A stretch of DNA of 64,000 bases from Cupriavidus respiraculi (GTDB lineage Bacteria; Pseudomonadota; Gammaproteobacteria; Burkholderiales; Burkholderiaceae), in NCBI RefSeq assembly GCF_914271545.1, contig NZ_CAJZAH010000002.1, positions 558,001 through 622,000 on the forward strand, read 5' to 3'. Position numbers and translations under genes: made by a program. Below, one piece after another: positions 41,528 through 52,652 of the stretch. How positions within the stretch are numbered: the first letter of the stretch is position 1; each line of letters begins with the position of its first letter. The notes below the pieces were generated by a model, which saw nothing but the letters and a program-made list of their open reading frames with translations, was not told the origin of the DNA and did not search any database.

Positions 41528-43003
41528 TCAGCGCTCCAGCACCCACGTGTCCTTGGTTCCGCCGCCCTGCGAGGAATTGACGACGAGCGAGCCCTCGCGC
41601 AGGGCCACGCGCGTCAGGCCGCCCGGCACCATGCGCACCTCCTTGCCCGACAGCACGAAGGGGCGCAGGTCGATATGGCGCGGCGCGATGCCGGCTTCCA
41701 CGTAGGTCGGGCAGGTCGACAGCGCGAGCGTCGGCTGGGCGATGTACTGCCCCGGGCGCGCCTTGACGACTTCGCGGAACGCGTCGATCTCCGCGCGCGT
41801 CGCCGCCGGGCCCACCAGCATGCCGTAGCCGCCGGCGCCGTGGGTTTCCTTGACCACCAGCTCGTGCATATGGTCCAGCACGTACTGCAGGTCCTCGGGG
41901 CGCCGGCACATGTAGGTCGGCACATTCGAGAGGATCGGTTCCTCGCCCAGGTAGAAGCGGATCATGTCCGGCACATACGGATAGATCGACTTGTCGTCGG
42001 CCACGCCGGTGCCGATCGCGTTGCAGATGGTCACGTTGCCGGCGCGATAGACGGACAGCAGACCGGCCGCGCCCAGCGTCGAATCCGGGCGGAACACGAG
42101 CGGATCGAGAAAATCGTCGTCCACGCGGCGGTAGATCACGTCGACCCGCTGCGGACCCTGCGTGGTACGCATGTACAGGTGCTCGTCCTGCACGAACAGG
42201 TCGCTGCCCTCCACCAGCTCCACCCCCATCTGCTGCGCGAGGAAGGCGTGCTCGAAATAGGCGGAGTTGTACATGCCGGGCGTGAGCACCACCACCGCCG
42301 GATCGGCGATCGACTGCGGCGCGACGCTGCGCAGCATGTCGAGCAGCAGGTCGGGGTAGTGAGCCACCGGCGCGACCCGGTTGCGCGCGAACAGGTCCGG
42401 GAACAACCGCATCATCATCTTGCGGTTCTCGAGCATGTACGACACGCCGGAGGGCACCCGGAGGTTGTCCTCGAGCACGTAGAACTCACCCTCTCCGGCG
42501 CGCACCACGTCGATGCCGGCGACGTGCGCGTAGATGTCGCGCGGCACGTCGATGCCCAGCATTTCCGGCCGGTATTGCGCGTTGTCGTAGATTTGCTCCG
42601 GCGGAATCACGCCGGCGCGGATGATGTCCTGGCCATGGTAGATGTCATGGACGAAGCGGTTCAGCGCCGCCACGCGCTGGCGCAGCCCGCGCTCCAGCGT
42701 CTCCCACTCGCTGGCGGGGAAGATGCGGGGAATCACGTCGAAGGGGATGGTGCGCTCGGTGCCGCTGTTGGCCTCGTCCTTGTCGCCGTAGACGGCGAAG
42801 GTGATGCCCACGCGCCGGAAGATCAGCTCCGCCTCGGCGCGCTTGTTGCCCATCGTCGCCTCTGACTGGCGGGACAGCCATTCCGCGAAATGGCGGTAGT
42901 GCGGCCTTACCCCGCTGGCCGGCAAGACCTTGCCCGCCTCGACCGCCATGTCCGCCGGTCCGCCCTGCCAGTCCAGCATCTCGTCAAAAAACCGCGCCGC
43001 CAT
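41528..43003 (-). CDS. Circularly permuted ATP-grasp type 2 protein
   Basis: A 491-residue ligase-like enzyme of the circularly permuted ATP-grasp group (DUF404/DUF407). Conserved parts are GITFAVYGDKDEANSGTERTIPFD, YVLEDNLRVPSGVSYMLENR, LYMRTTQGPQRVDVIYRRVDD, GNVTICNAIGTGVADDK, LVVKETHGAGGYGMLVGP and PGGLTRVAL. ATP-grasp ligases form amide bonds through acyl phosphates, and this group is thought to make unusual peptides. The ATG at 43003 has GGAGGAG upstream, so it is the first gene of the five-gene unit. Confidence 0.94.
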   Translation of the reverse strand: MAARFFDEMLDWQGGPADMAVEAGKVLPASGVRPHYRHFAEWLSRQSEATMGNKRAEAELIFRRVGITFAVYGDKDEANSGTERTIPFDVIPRIFPASEWETLERGLRQRVAALNRFVHDIYHGQDIIRAGVIPPEQIYDNAQYRPEMLGIDVPRDIYAHVAGIDVVRAGEGEFYVLEDNLRVPSGVSYMLENRKMMMRLFPDLFARNRVAPVAHYPDLLLDMLRSVAPQSIADPAVVVLTPGMYNSAYFEHAFLAQQMGVELVEGSDLFVQDEHLYMRTTQGPQRVDVIYRRVDDDFLDPLVFRPDSTLGAAGLLSVYRAGNVTICNAIGTGVADDKSIYPYVPDMIRFYLGEEPILSNVPTYMCRRPEDLQYVLDHMHELVVKETHGAGGYGMLVGPAATRAEIDAFREVVKARPGQYIAQPTLALSTCPTYVEAGIAPRHIDLRPFVLSGKEVRMVPGGLTRVALREGSLVVNSSQGGGTKDTWVLER

Positions 43004-43218
43004 GATGGCCGCTCCTCCGTTGTGGGCGCCGCGCTGGCCGCCTCGCCGATCTTGTTGTCCCTTCAAGGATAGGCCGCCCGCGCGCCGCGTCACGGGACAG
43101 GCACCGAGCCTTGGTACCGACAAAGCAAGATGCCTGCCAGGCATTGGCGGCCGGCTGCGCCCCGCTCAAGGCGTGCGGGCCCGCGACGCCGGTACAGGCG
43201 GGACGCCGGCCTTGCGCG

Positions 43219-43725
43219 TCAGCGCCCCGGCGCGCCGGTCTCCGGCGGAGCCTCGGCCAGGATCTGGTCGACCAGCCGCTCCGGCGGCTGGCGGATGTCC
43301 AGCACCACCGCGTCGCGGGGCTCTTCCAGCGTATCGAACTGGCTTTGCAGCAGGGCCGGGTTGAAGAAGTGTTCGCTGCGCTCGGACAGGCGTGCGGCGA
43401 TGGTTTTCGCGTCGCCCTTCATGTAGACGAAGGTCACGCCGCCGTCGGGCGGGGTCAGGCGATCGCGGTAGACCTGCCGCAGGGCGGAGCAGGTGAAGAC
43501 GTGCGGGCGCCCCTGGGCGCGCGCGTCGTCGATCGCCTCCCGCATGGCATCCAGCCATGGCCAGCGATCCTCGTCGGTCAGCGCGATGCCGGCGTGCATC
43601 TTGGCCTTGTTGGCGTCGCTGTGGAATTCGTCGGCGTCACGAAAGCCGCAGTGCAGCCGTTGCGCAAGCAGGCCGCCGACCGTGGTCTTGCCACTGCCGG
43701 ACACGCCCATCACGATGTAGATCAT
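43219..43725 (-). CDS. gntK: Gluconokinase
   Basis: GntK phosphorylates gluconate to 6-phosphogluconate, feeding the Entner-Doudoroff pathway. The 168-residue protein has the P-loop GVSGSGKTT (7-15), [18 protein letters not shown] with a catalytic Asp, [21 protein letters not shown] and [21 protein letters not shown]. The ATG at 43725 follows GGAG. It lies 136 bases after edd on the same strand. Confidence 0.95.
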   Translation of the reverse strand: MIYIVMGVSGSGKTTVGGLLAQRLHCGFRDADEFHSDANKAKMHAGIALTDEDRWPWLDAMREAIDDARAQGRPHVFTCSALRQVYRDRLTPPDGGVTFVYMKGDAKTIAARLSERSEHFFNPALLQSQFDTLEEPRDAVVLDIRQPPERLVDQILAEAPPETGAPGR

Positions 43726-43860
43726 GTCTGCTCCATGTTCATGGTCGGGTGGTGTCGCCACCCTTGTCGGTAGGCCGCGCCGATGTCGCGGCGCGGCAAG
43801 CCCGGGCGCGGCCCGGCGGCCGTCCCCGGTCGGAATGCGTGGATCCGGCTCGAGCGGGAT

Positions 43861-45732
43861 TTATTTTGCGACGGCCGGCGCCGTTTGGACAGCGGCATCG
43901 GCTTCGGACAGGTCCAGCGCGCTGCCGCCCTGCTCCGCGCCGCGGGCGTGGCGGCGGAACAGGCCGAACAGGCCGCGTCCCACGCTGAAGCGATCGAACA
44001 GGTCGTCCGGGGCCGGCGCGGCGGCACGCGCGGCGAACTCGGCCTCGTCGCCCAGCCACGTGAGCGTGCCGGCCACGGCGTCGACACGCAACCGGTCGCC
44101 GTCGCGCACGCGGGCAAGCGGCCCGCCGGCCAACGCCTCGGGACCGACGTGGATCACCGCCGGCACCTTGCCCGAGGCTCCGGACATGCGGCCATCGGTC
44201 ACCAGCGCGACCCGGTGGCCGGCGTCCTGCAGCGCGCCCAGCGCGGGGGTCAGCCGATGCAGTTCGGGCATGCCGTTGGCGTTCGGCCCCTGGAACCGCA
44301 CCACGGCGACCACGTCGCGATCCAGTTCGCCGGCCTCGAACGCGGCCTGCAGCCCTTCCTGCGTATCGAACACGCGCGCCGGCGCTTCCACCACGCGATG
44401 CTCGGGCGCGACCGCCGACACCTTGATCACGCCGCGGCCCAGGTTGCCGTCCATCAGCCGCAACCCGCCCTCCGGCGAGAACGGCGCCGGGGCGGTGGCC
44501 AGCACCTCGGGGTCGCCGCTGACCAGCGGGCCGTCGCGCCAGCGCAGCGCGCCGTCGGTCATCACCGGCTCCTGCGTGTAGCGGGCCAGGCCGCGCCCTG
44601 CCACCGTCTCGACGTCCTCATGCAGCAGCCCGGCCTCGAGCAGTTCGCGAATCACGAAGGCGACGCCGCCAGCGGCATGGAAGTGATTCACGTCGGCCGC
44701 CCCGTTGGGATAGACGCGGGCCAGCAGCGGCGTGACGCGGGACAGTTCGTCGAAGTCGTTCCAGTCGATCAGCACGCCGGCCGCGCGCGCCATCGCCACC
44801 AGATGGATGGTGTGGTTGGTGGAGCCACCGGTCGCCAGCAGCCCGACGATGGCGTTGACCACGGCGCGCTCGTCGACGATGCGCGCCAGCGGCAGATAGC
44901 CGTCGCCGCGGGCCGCCAGCGCGATCGCGCGCTGCGCGGCCGCCGCGGTCAGCGCGTCGCGCAGTCCGCTGTCCGGATGCACGAAGGCCGCGCCCGGCAG
45001 ATGCAGGCCCATGATCTCCATCAGCATCTGGTTGCTGTTCGCCGTGCCGTAGAACGTACAGGTGCCCGCGCCGTGATAAGCCTGCGATTCGGCTTCCAGC
45101 AGCGCGTCGCGCCCCACCTGCCCGGTCGCGTAGAGCTGGCGCACGCGCGCCTTCTCCTTGTTGGACAGGCCGGTCGCCATCGGTCCGGCCGGCACGAAGA
45201 TCACTGGCAGGTGGCCGAACTGCAGCGCGCCCATCAGCAGGCCCGGCACGATCTTGTCGCACACGCCCAGCATCAACGCCGCATCGAAGGTGTTGTGCGA
45301 CAGCGCCACCGCCGTGCTCATCGCGATGGCGTCGCGCGAGAACAGCGACAGTTCCATGCCGGGGTTGCCCTGCGTGATGCCGTCGCACATGGCGGGCACC
45401 CCGCCGGCGACCTGCGCCACCGCACCCACCGCGCGGGCGGCCTCGCGGATCACGCCGGGGAAGCGCTCGTAGGGCTGGTGCGCCGACAGCATGTCGTTGT
45501 ACGCGGTGACGATGCCGAGGTTGGGCGCCTGTTCGACCCGCAGTTTCAGCTTGTCGTTGGCCGGCAGCGCGGCGAAGCCGTGCGCGAGATTGGCGCACGA
45601 GAGGCCGCGCATCGGGCCGAGCTCGCGCTGGGCGCGCTCGCAGCGGTCCAGATAGGCGGCGCGGCTGTTGCGGCTGCGGGCCTGGATCCGTTCCGTGACG
45701 GCGCGGACGGTGGCATGGAGGGATGGCGGCAT
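43861..45732 (-). CDS. edd: 6-phosphogluconate dehydratase
   Basis: Edd dehydrates 6-phosphogluconate to 2-keto-3-deoxy-6-phosphogluconate. The 623-residue iron-sulfur enzyme has [39 protein letters not shown] with one cluster Cys, [11 protein letters not shown] with another, [16 protein letters not shown] and [15 protein letters not shown]. The ATG at 45732 is preceded by AAGGAAAGG. The start region contains a HexR-type operator. gntK follows; the aldolase gene eda is not in the window. Confidence 0.96.
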   Translation of the reverse strand: MPPSLHATVRAVTERIQARSRNSRAAYLDRCERAQRELGPMRGLSCANLAHGFAALPANDKLKLRVEQAPNLGIVTAYNDMLSAHQPYERFPGVIREAARAVGAVAQVAGGVPAMCDGITQGNPGMELSLFSRDAIAMSTAVALSHNTFDAALMLGVCDKIVPGLLMGALQFGHLPVIFVPAGPMATGLSNKEKARVRQLYATGQVGRDALLEAESQAYHGAGTCTFYGTANSNQMLMEIMGLHLPGAAFVHPDSGLRDALTAAAAQRAIALAARGDGYLPLARIVDERAVVNAIVGLLATGGSTNHTIHLVAMARAAGVLIDWNDFDELSRVTPLLARVYPNGAADVNHFHAAGGVAFVIRELLEAGLLHEDVETVAGRGLARYTQEPVMTDGALRWRDGPLVSGDPEVLATAPAPFSPEGGLRLMDGNLGRGVIKVSAVAPEHRVVEAPARVFDTQEGLQAAFEAGELDRDVVAVVRFQGPNANGMPELHRLTPALGALQDAGHRVALVTDGRMSGASGKVPAVIHVGPEALAGGPLARVRDGDRLRVDAVAGTLTWLGDEAEFAARAAAPAPDDLFDRFSVGRGLFGLFRRHARGAEQGGSALDLSEADAAVQTAPAVAK

Positions 45733-45800
45733 GCGGGGACCTTTCCTTGCTGGCGTCGGAGCCCCCGGCGCTGCATGGCGCAATGCCGGCGGGTCGCGAT

Positions 45801-45815
45801 TGTAGAATTTCTACA
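45801..45815. promoter_or_regulatory. HexR-type operator in front of edd
   Basis: TGTAGAATTTCTACA has seven-base arms TGTAGAA / TTCTACA around one base, close to the HexR consensus for central carbon genes. It lies beside a minus-strand TATAAT (45815-45820), so bound HexR would block edd transcription. Confidence 0.75.
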
Positions 45816-45820
45816 TTATA
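45815..45820 (-). promoter_or_regulatory. -10 box of edd
   Basis: A perfect TATAAT on the minus strand touching the HexR-type site at 45801-45815, about 82 bases upstream of the edd ATG. The -35 region is weak. Confidence 0.5.
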
Positions 45821-45972
45821 GCCACGTCCGCTGTTGGCCTCCCTTAGGGTCTACCCGTCGGCACGGCCGGAGCGGGCCGATTCGCGGAGAAAAATGGGGC
45901 ACATGGCGAGCCCTCCGTACAAGCCCTGACTGATCCCAGGTCGATTCGGGGGCATGATGCCGCCTCCATTTA

Positions 45973-45987
45973 TGTAGAATCTCTACA
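45973..45987. promoter_or_regulatory. HexR-type operator in front of hexR
   Basis: TGTAGAATCTCTACA, arms TGTAGA / TCTACA, with flanking TA on both sides. A TAGAAT -10-like string lies inside it. It is 21 bases upstream of the hexR ATG, suggesting autoregulation. Confidence 0.72.
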
Positions 45988-46008
45988 TACCGCCTCTTTA
46001 TCCTTGCC

Positions 46009-46965
46009 ATGCGCGACCGAATCCTCGCCGTCTACGACACCCTGCGCCCCTCCGAGCGCCGCCTCGCCGACTATGTGACCCGCCACGGCGCCAGCGTGAT
46101 CCGTCTGTCCATGCCCGAGTTGGCCGAGCGCGCCGGGGTGTCGCAACCCACCATCGCGCGCTTCTGCGCGGCGCTCGGCTACGACGGCTTCCGCGAGTTC
46201 AAGCTGCAGTTCGCGCAGAACGTGGGCGGCGGCATGCCGTTCGTGCATCAGGACGTGGATCCGGGCGACCGGCCGGCCGATATCGCGGGCAAGGTCTTCG
46301 ACCGGACCATCGCGACGCTGATGAGCGTGCGCAACGCGCTGTCGTCCGACCAGCTCGAGCACGGCATCCGGCTGCTTTCCAACGCGCGCCGCATCGAGTT
46401 CTACGGCTGCGGCAATTCGGGCATCGTGGCGCTCGATATCCAGCACAAGTTCTTCCGGCTCGGCATACCGACCACCGCCTACTCCGACTCTCATGTGTTC
46501 AGCATGTCCGCGGCCTTGCTGGGGCCAGGCGACGTGGCGGTGCTGGTATCGAACACCGGGCGCACCTGGGACATGCTCGCCGCCGCCACGCTCGCGCGCT
46601 CCGGCGGCGCCAGCGTGCTGGCCCTGACGCACAGCGGCTCGCCGCTGGCCGCGCTGGCGGATGTCTGCGTGTTCTCCGACGTCGAGGAAGACAGCGAGGT
46701 CTATACGCCGATGACCTCGCGCATCAGCCATCTGGTGCTCGGCGACGTGCTCGCCGCCGGCGTGGCGCTGGCGCGCGCGGACCGCGTCGCGCCGGGCATG
46801 CAGCGCGCCAAGGCCCATCTGCGCGAACGCCGCATCGCTTCGGCCGCCGAGGCACCGGCGCCCGCCCGCAAGGCCGCCAAAACCGGGCCCGCCCGCAAGG
46901 CAACCACCGGCGGCAATGCCACCGGCACGGGCACGGCGCGCCCGCGCCCCCGCCGCAAGACCTGA
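46009..46965 (+). CDS. hexR: HexR-type transcriptional regulator (MurR/RpiR family)
   Basis: HexR regulates Entner-Doudoroff and glycolytic genes and responds to 2-keto-3-deoxy-6-phosphogluconate. The 318-residue protein has an N-terminal HTH_6 domain (SMPELAERAGVSQPTIARFC, about 30-55) and a SIS sugar-phosphate domain (YGCGNSGIVALDIQHKFF to DVEEDSEVYTPMTSRISHLV). The last 35 residues are a Lys/Ala/Arg/Pro-rich tail (RKAAKTGPARKATTGG) that may bind DNA or just be disordered. It is divergent from edd with two operators between them. Confidence 0.93.
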   Translation: MRDRILAVYDTLRPSERRLADYVTRHGASVIRLSMPELAERAGVSQPTIARFCAALGYDGFREFKLQFAQNVGGGMPFVHQDVDPGDRPADIAGKVFDRTIATLMSVRNALSSDQLEHGIRLLSNARRIEFYGCGNSGIVALDIQHKFFRLGIPTTAYSDSHVFSMSAALLGPGDVAVLVSNTGRTWDMLAAATLARSGGASVLALTHSGSPLAALADVCVFSDVEEDSEVYTPMTSRISHLVLGDVLAAGVALARADRVAPGMQRAKAHLRERRIASAAEAPAPARKAAKTGPARKATTGGNATGTGTARPRPRRKT

Positions 46966-47014
46966 GCCGGGCTGTTCCGTTCCTGCTCCTCCCCTGCCCT
47001 TCCCCGGCCGCTCC

Positions 47015-49495
47015 CTATTCCGGCGCGGCCGGCGCCTCGCGCCAGTAGCGCCGCTGCGTCTGGCGGAAGGGCGCCAGCCGGTAGCCGCCCGACGCCGTGA
47101 TCATCTCGACCGCGCCCGTGGCATCGGCACGGTACCGGGCGACCCCGTGCCGGGCATACCGGCGCCACACGTCGGGATGCGGATGGTGGTAGCGATTGCG
47201 GTAGCCGAGCTGGAACAGCGCCGCCTCGGGCGCCACCGCGGCGAGAAAGGCGTCGGTGGACGACGTCGCGCTGCCGTGATGCGGTGCCAGCAGGACCGTC
47301 GCGCGCGATTCGGGCCCTTCCCCGCGCTCGCCCCGGCCGATGATGGCCAGCTCGCTGGCGCGGTCGATATCGCCGGTCAGCAGCAGGCTGGAGGCGCCCG
47401 TGGCGATGCGCAGCACGCAGCTGCGCGCGTTGCTGCCGATGGCGGCATTGCCCGCGTCGCCCGGGGCGGGATGCAACACGTCGAAGCGCACGCCATCCCA
47501 TTCCCAGCCCATGCCGGCCTCGCACGGCGCCGGCATGGGCGCGGCCGTCCCGGCCGGCGGCAACAGCAGCGGATGGCGGGCCGGCGCACCCGTCAGCAGC
47601 CGACCCACCGGCACGGCCGCCATCACGTCGCGGACTCCGCCGGCATGGTCGGCGTCTTCGTGGCTGACCATCAGCACGTCGAGCGAGCGCACGCCGGTCG
47701 CGCGCAGATAGGGCACGATCACCCGCTCCCCCGCGCTCGATGGCGGCGCGGACGCGACGCCTTCGCGCTTGCGATCAGGCGCCGGTTCCGCCGGCGGCCC
47801 GTGGATGGGCCCGGCATCGTAGAGCAGCGCATGTGCGCGGGTCAGGACCAGCACGGCGGTGCCCTGCCCCACGTCGAACGCGATCGCGCGGAACTCGCCG
47901 GCGGCCACCGGTTCGCGGCCCGCGCACAGCATCGGCAGCAGCAACAGCAGGCCATGCAGCCGCGCGCGCAGGCCGAAGGCTGCCGGTGCGAGCATCAGCA
48001 GCGTGCCGACCGCGGCCAGCAGCAGTTCCGACAGGCGCGGCGCGCGCGCCTCCCACACGGCCCAGGCCGGCTGCGACAGCCAATGCAGCAGCCACGCCAG
48101 CCATTCGAGCAAGGCATGCGCGGCGCCCAGGAGCAGCCCCGCGAGCGGCGACGGCGACAAGGCGCCCACCAGCGCGGCCGGCGTCACCGCAAGGCTGACC
48201 ACCGGGATCGCCACGGCGTTGGCCAGCGGCGATACCACCGAGATCTGCTGGAACAGCGCCAGTGTCAGCGGCACCAGTCCGATGGTCACCGCCCACTGCG
48301 TGCGCCCCGCCGCCGCCAGCGTGGCACGCAGACGCGCCCACGCGCCCTGCCCGGCAACACCGCGCTCTTCGGACGCCGCCAGGAAGATCACGGCGACCGC
48401 GCCGAACGACAGCCAGAACCCGGCGGACAGCACCGCCCACGGATCGAGCGCGACCGCCGCGAACGCGGCCCACGCCAGCACCAGCGACGCCGGCGGCGCG
48501 CGATCGCGCCACAGCGCGATGGCGCCCGCCGCCACCATCGCCACGGTGCGCTGCGCCGGCACCTCCATGCCCGCCATCAGCCCGTAGCCGAAGGCGCCGC
48601 CGACGGCGGCGAGCAGTGCCACGCGGCGCGCCGGACAGCGCAGCGGCAGCGGCCGGCGCAGCCGGTGCGCCAGCCCGAACGAACGGCGCCACAGCGCCTG
48701 CGCCAGTGCCGCGACCAGCCCGGAGATCATCGTGATATGCAGGCCGGAGATGCTGATCAGGTGACCGATGCCGGTGCGCGTGAACAGCCGCCAGTCGTCG
48801 GGCCCGATGCCGCGCTGGTCGCCGACCACGAGCGCCACCAGCACGGGGGCGAAGCGGGCATCGGCCGGCAGCGCCGCGCGGATACGCTGGCGCAGCCGCG
48901 CACGCCAGCGCGCGATGCGCCAGGCGAAGGAGCCGGCGACCGCTTCGCGCGCCGGGCCGTGCACCGCGCGCACGTGGCCGGTGGCACCGATGCCCCGCTG
49001 CAGCAGCCACACTTCGTAGTCGAAGCCGTGCGGATTCGCCAGCCCATGAGGACGCCGCAGGCGCACGGTGAAGTCGTAGCGCTGGCCCGGCAGCAGGTCG
49101 GGAGGCGCGTCATACCAGGCCAGCGACAGCTGCGCCGGCACCGGCGTTGCCGACCGCTCCACGGCAAAGAGAAAGCGCACGCCTTGCGCGGCCGCCGCGG
49201 GCAGGCCCGACACCACGCCGGTCACCTCGATGTCGAGCCCTTCCGCCGCCGGGTCGAGCCGCCCCGCCAGACCGTGCTCGGCGCGCCAGGCCGCCCAGCC
49301 GAAGCCGCACAGCGCGGCAAGCATCCACTGGCAGGCAAGGCGCGGCCAGGGCGACCCCCGATACCAGCGGCCTGCCACCAGCATCAGGCATAGCGGCAGC
49401 AACGCCGCCGCGAGCAAAGCCACCGTGCCGGGCAGCGCCGCTTGCCCTTGCAGCCACCAGCACCCCGCGACAAACGCAAGCAGCGTCAGCCGCAT
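47015..49495 (-). CDS. comEC: DNA uptake channel protein ComEC/Rec2
   Basis: ComEC is the inner-membrane channel for single-stranded DNA in natural competence. The 826-residue protein has an N-terminal membrane/OB-type domain (DIEVTGVVSGLP), the competence membrane domain (HLISISGLHITMISGLVAAL and GAFGYGLMAGMEVPAQRT) and a C-terminal metallo-beta-lactamase domain with VSHEDADHAGG near residue 610 and LLAPHHGSATS. The ATG at 49495 (MRLTLLAFVAGCWW) is chosen; upstream residues look unrelated. Presence of comEC alone does not prove competence. It follows tatD. Confidence 0.93.
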   Translation of the reverse strand: MRLTLLAFVAGCWWLQGQAALPGTVALLAAALLPLCLMLVAGRWYRGSPWPRLACQWMLAALCGFGWAAWRAEHGLAGRLDPAAEGLDIEVTGVVSGLPAAAAQGVRFLFAVERSATPVPAQLSLAWYDAPPDLLPGQRYDFTVRLRRPHGLANPHGFDYEVWLLQRGIGATGHVRAVHGPAREAVAGSFAWRIARWRARLRQRIRAALPADARFAPVLVALVVGDQRGIGPDDWRLFTRTGIGHLISISGLHITMISGLVAALAQALWRRSFGLAHRLRRPLPLRCPARRVALLAAVGGAFGYGLMAGMEVPAQRTVAMVAAGAIALWRDRAPPASLVLAWAAFAAVALDPWAVLSAGFWLSFGAVAVIFLAASEERGVAGQGAWARLRATLAAAGRTQWAVTIGLVPLTLALFQQISVVSPLANAVAIPVVSLAVTPAALVGALSPSPLAGLLLGAAHALLEWLAWLLHWLSQPAWAVWEARAPRLSELLLAAVGTLLMLAPAAFGLRARLHGLLLLLPMLCAGREPVAAGEFRAIAFDVGQGTAVLVLTRAHALLYDAGPIHGPPAEPAPDRKREGVASAPPSSAGERVIVPYLRATGVRSLDVLMVSHEDADHAGGVRDVMAAVPVGRLLTGAPARHPLLLPPAGTAAPMPAPCEAGMGWEWDGVRFDVLHPAPGDAGNAAIGSNARSCVLRIATGASSLLLTGDIDRASELAIIGRGERGEGPESRATVLLAPHHGSATSSTDAFLAAVAPEAALFQLGYRNRYHHPHPDVWRRYARHGVARYRADATGAVEMITASGGYRLAPFRQTQRRYWREAPAAPE

Positions 49496-49638
49496 GGGCG
49501 CGCGAGCTCCGGCGGGAATATCGAAGGCAACCCGATGGCACACGAGACGGACAAACCCATGGCGGCGAACGCGGCGGCCCACGCCGCGATGGAGTCAAGA
49601 CGGCTCGTTTATACGGCGGGACGAAGCGGAAATACTTG

Positions 49639-50478
49639 TCAGGCTGTGACGATGGCGGGCGCCATCGTGGCCGCGAAGGCGGCGAGCCGCGGCAGCGCCG
49701 CGACCGAGTTGCGCCACATCGCCGCGGCCAGCGCGTCGGGGGCGATGCCACGCAGCGCGCCCAGCTCGCGGGCGACACCGGCGACTTCGGCCGGCGTATT
49801 GCGGACCTTGCGCTGCTCGCCGAACTGGCCGTCGGTCAGCCAGGCGGGCGCGATATCGGGCGCGTCGGTCTCCAGCACGATGGCTTCCAGCGGCAGCTCC
49901 AGAGCCAGCCGCCGGATCTGCCGCGCGCGCTCGAACGTCATGTTGCCGCCGAAGCCCAGCTTCAGGCCATGGTCGATGAAGCCCTGCGCCTGCTGCAGGC
50001 TGCCGTTGAAGGCATGGGCGATGCCCTGCCGCACGCCCGCGCGGCGCAACTGCGCCAGCACCTGGTCCTGCGACTTGCGCACGTGCAGCAGCACCGGCAG
50101 GTCGAACTCGCGCGCGATCTTCAGTTGCTGCGCGCAAACCCAGGTCTGGTGCGCCGGGTCGAGGTCGCGCACGAAGAAATCGAGGCCGATCTCGCCGATG
50201 CCGACAAAGCGCGGATCGCCCAGCGATGCCTCCACCTCGCGCGCCAGCGTATCGATGTCCGCCTGCGTCGCGCTGCCGCTGCACAGCGGATGGATGCCCA
50301 GCGCATAGACGCAGCCCGCATGGCGCCTGGAGAGCGCGCGCACGGCGCCGAAGTTGCTGACCGCGACCGCCGGCAGCACGATGCCGCGCACGCCGGCCGC
50401 TTCCGCCGCCGCGACCACGGCATCGCGGTCGGCGTCGAACTCGCCGGCGTCCAGATGGCAATGGGTGTCGATCCACAT
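49639..50478 (-). CDS. tatD: TatD-family metal-dependent DNase
   Basis: A 279-residue TIM-barrel hydrolase: MWIDTHCHLDAGEFD (H6, H8), GEIGLDFF with a metal Glu, LLHVRKSQDQVL, HAFNGSLQQAQ and LETDAPDIAPAW with the late Asp. TatD proteins are 3'-5' exonucleases acting in DNA repair and turnover. It lies between lolD (25 bases) and comEC (143 bases) on the same strand. Confidence 0.94.
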   Translation of the reverse strand: MWIDTHCHLDAGEFDADRDAVVAAAEAAGVRGIVLPAVAVSNFGAVRALSRRHAGCVYALGIHPLCSGSATQADIDTLAREVEASLGDPRFVGIGEIGLDFFVRDLDPAHQTWVCAQQLKIAREFDLPVLLHVRKSQDQVLAQLRRAGVRQGIAHAFNGSLQQAQGFIDHGLKLGFGGNMTFERARQIRRLALELPLEAIVLETDAPDIAPAWLTDGQFGEQRKVRNTPAEVAGVARELGALRGIAPDALAAAMWRNSVAALPRLAAFAATMAPAIVTA

Positions 50479-50503
50479 GGCGGCGGCTGTCGCTGGCGCG
50501 CGC

Positions 50504-52493
<1,990 letters not shown>

Positions 52494-52636
52494 GAGGGTT
52501 CCTGTTGTTTCGGTTCACGGCGCGCCCGGGGCGGGACCGCGCGTCCCCGGGCGTTGCCTGCGGCCTGGCGGCCGGCGGGCGACCACATGTTACGCATTGC
52601 CGGGCAGCGATTTCCGCCGGCGGCCAGCCGCGAGTT

Positions 52637-52642
52637 TACAAT
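52637..52642 (+). promoter_or_regulatory. -10 box close to the rpfE-like start
   Basis: TACAAT ending 10 bases before the first ATG (52653), with no Shine-Dalgarno in between (CTCGCCAACC). A leaderless or very short-leader mRNA is likely if it is used. Confidence 0.35.
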
Positions 52643-52652
52643 CTCGCCAACC

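Noticed and set aside
43004-43218. Small genes in the gap between the ATP-grasp gene and gntK
   Set aside because: Short frames there lack a ribosome site and any recognisable product; the gap is best seen as the leader of the ATP-grasp operon and the end of gntK.
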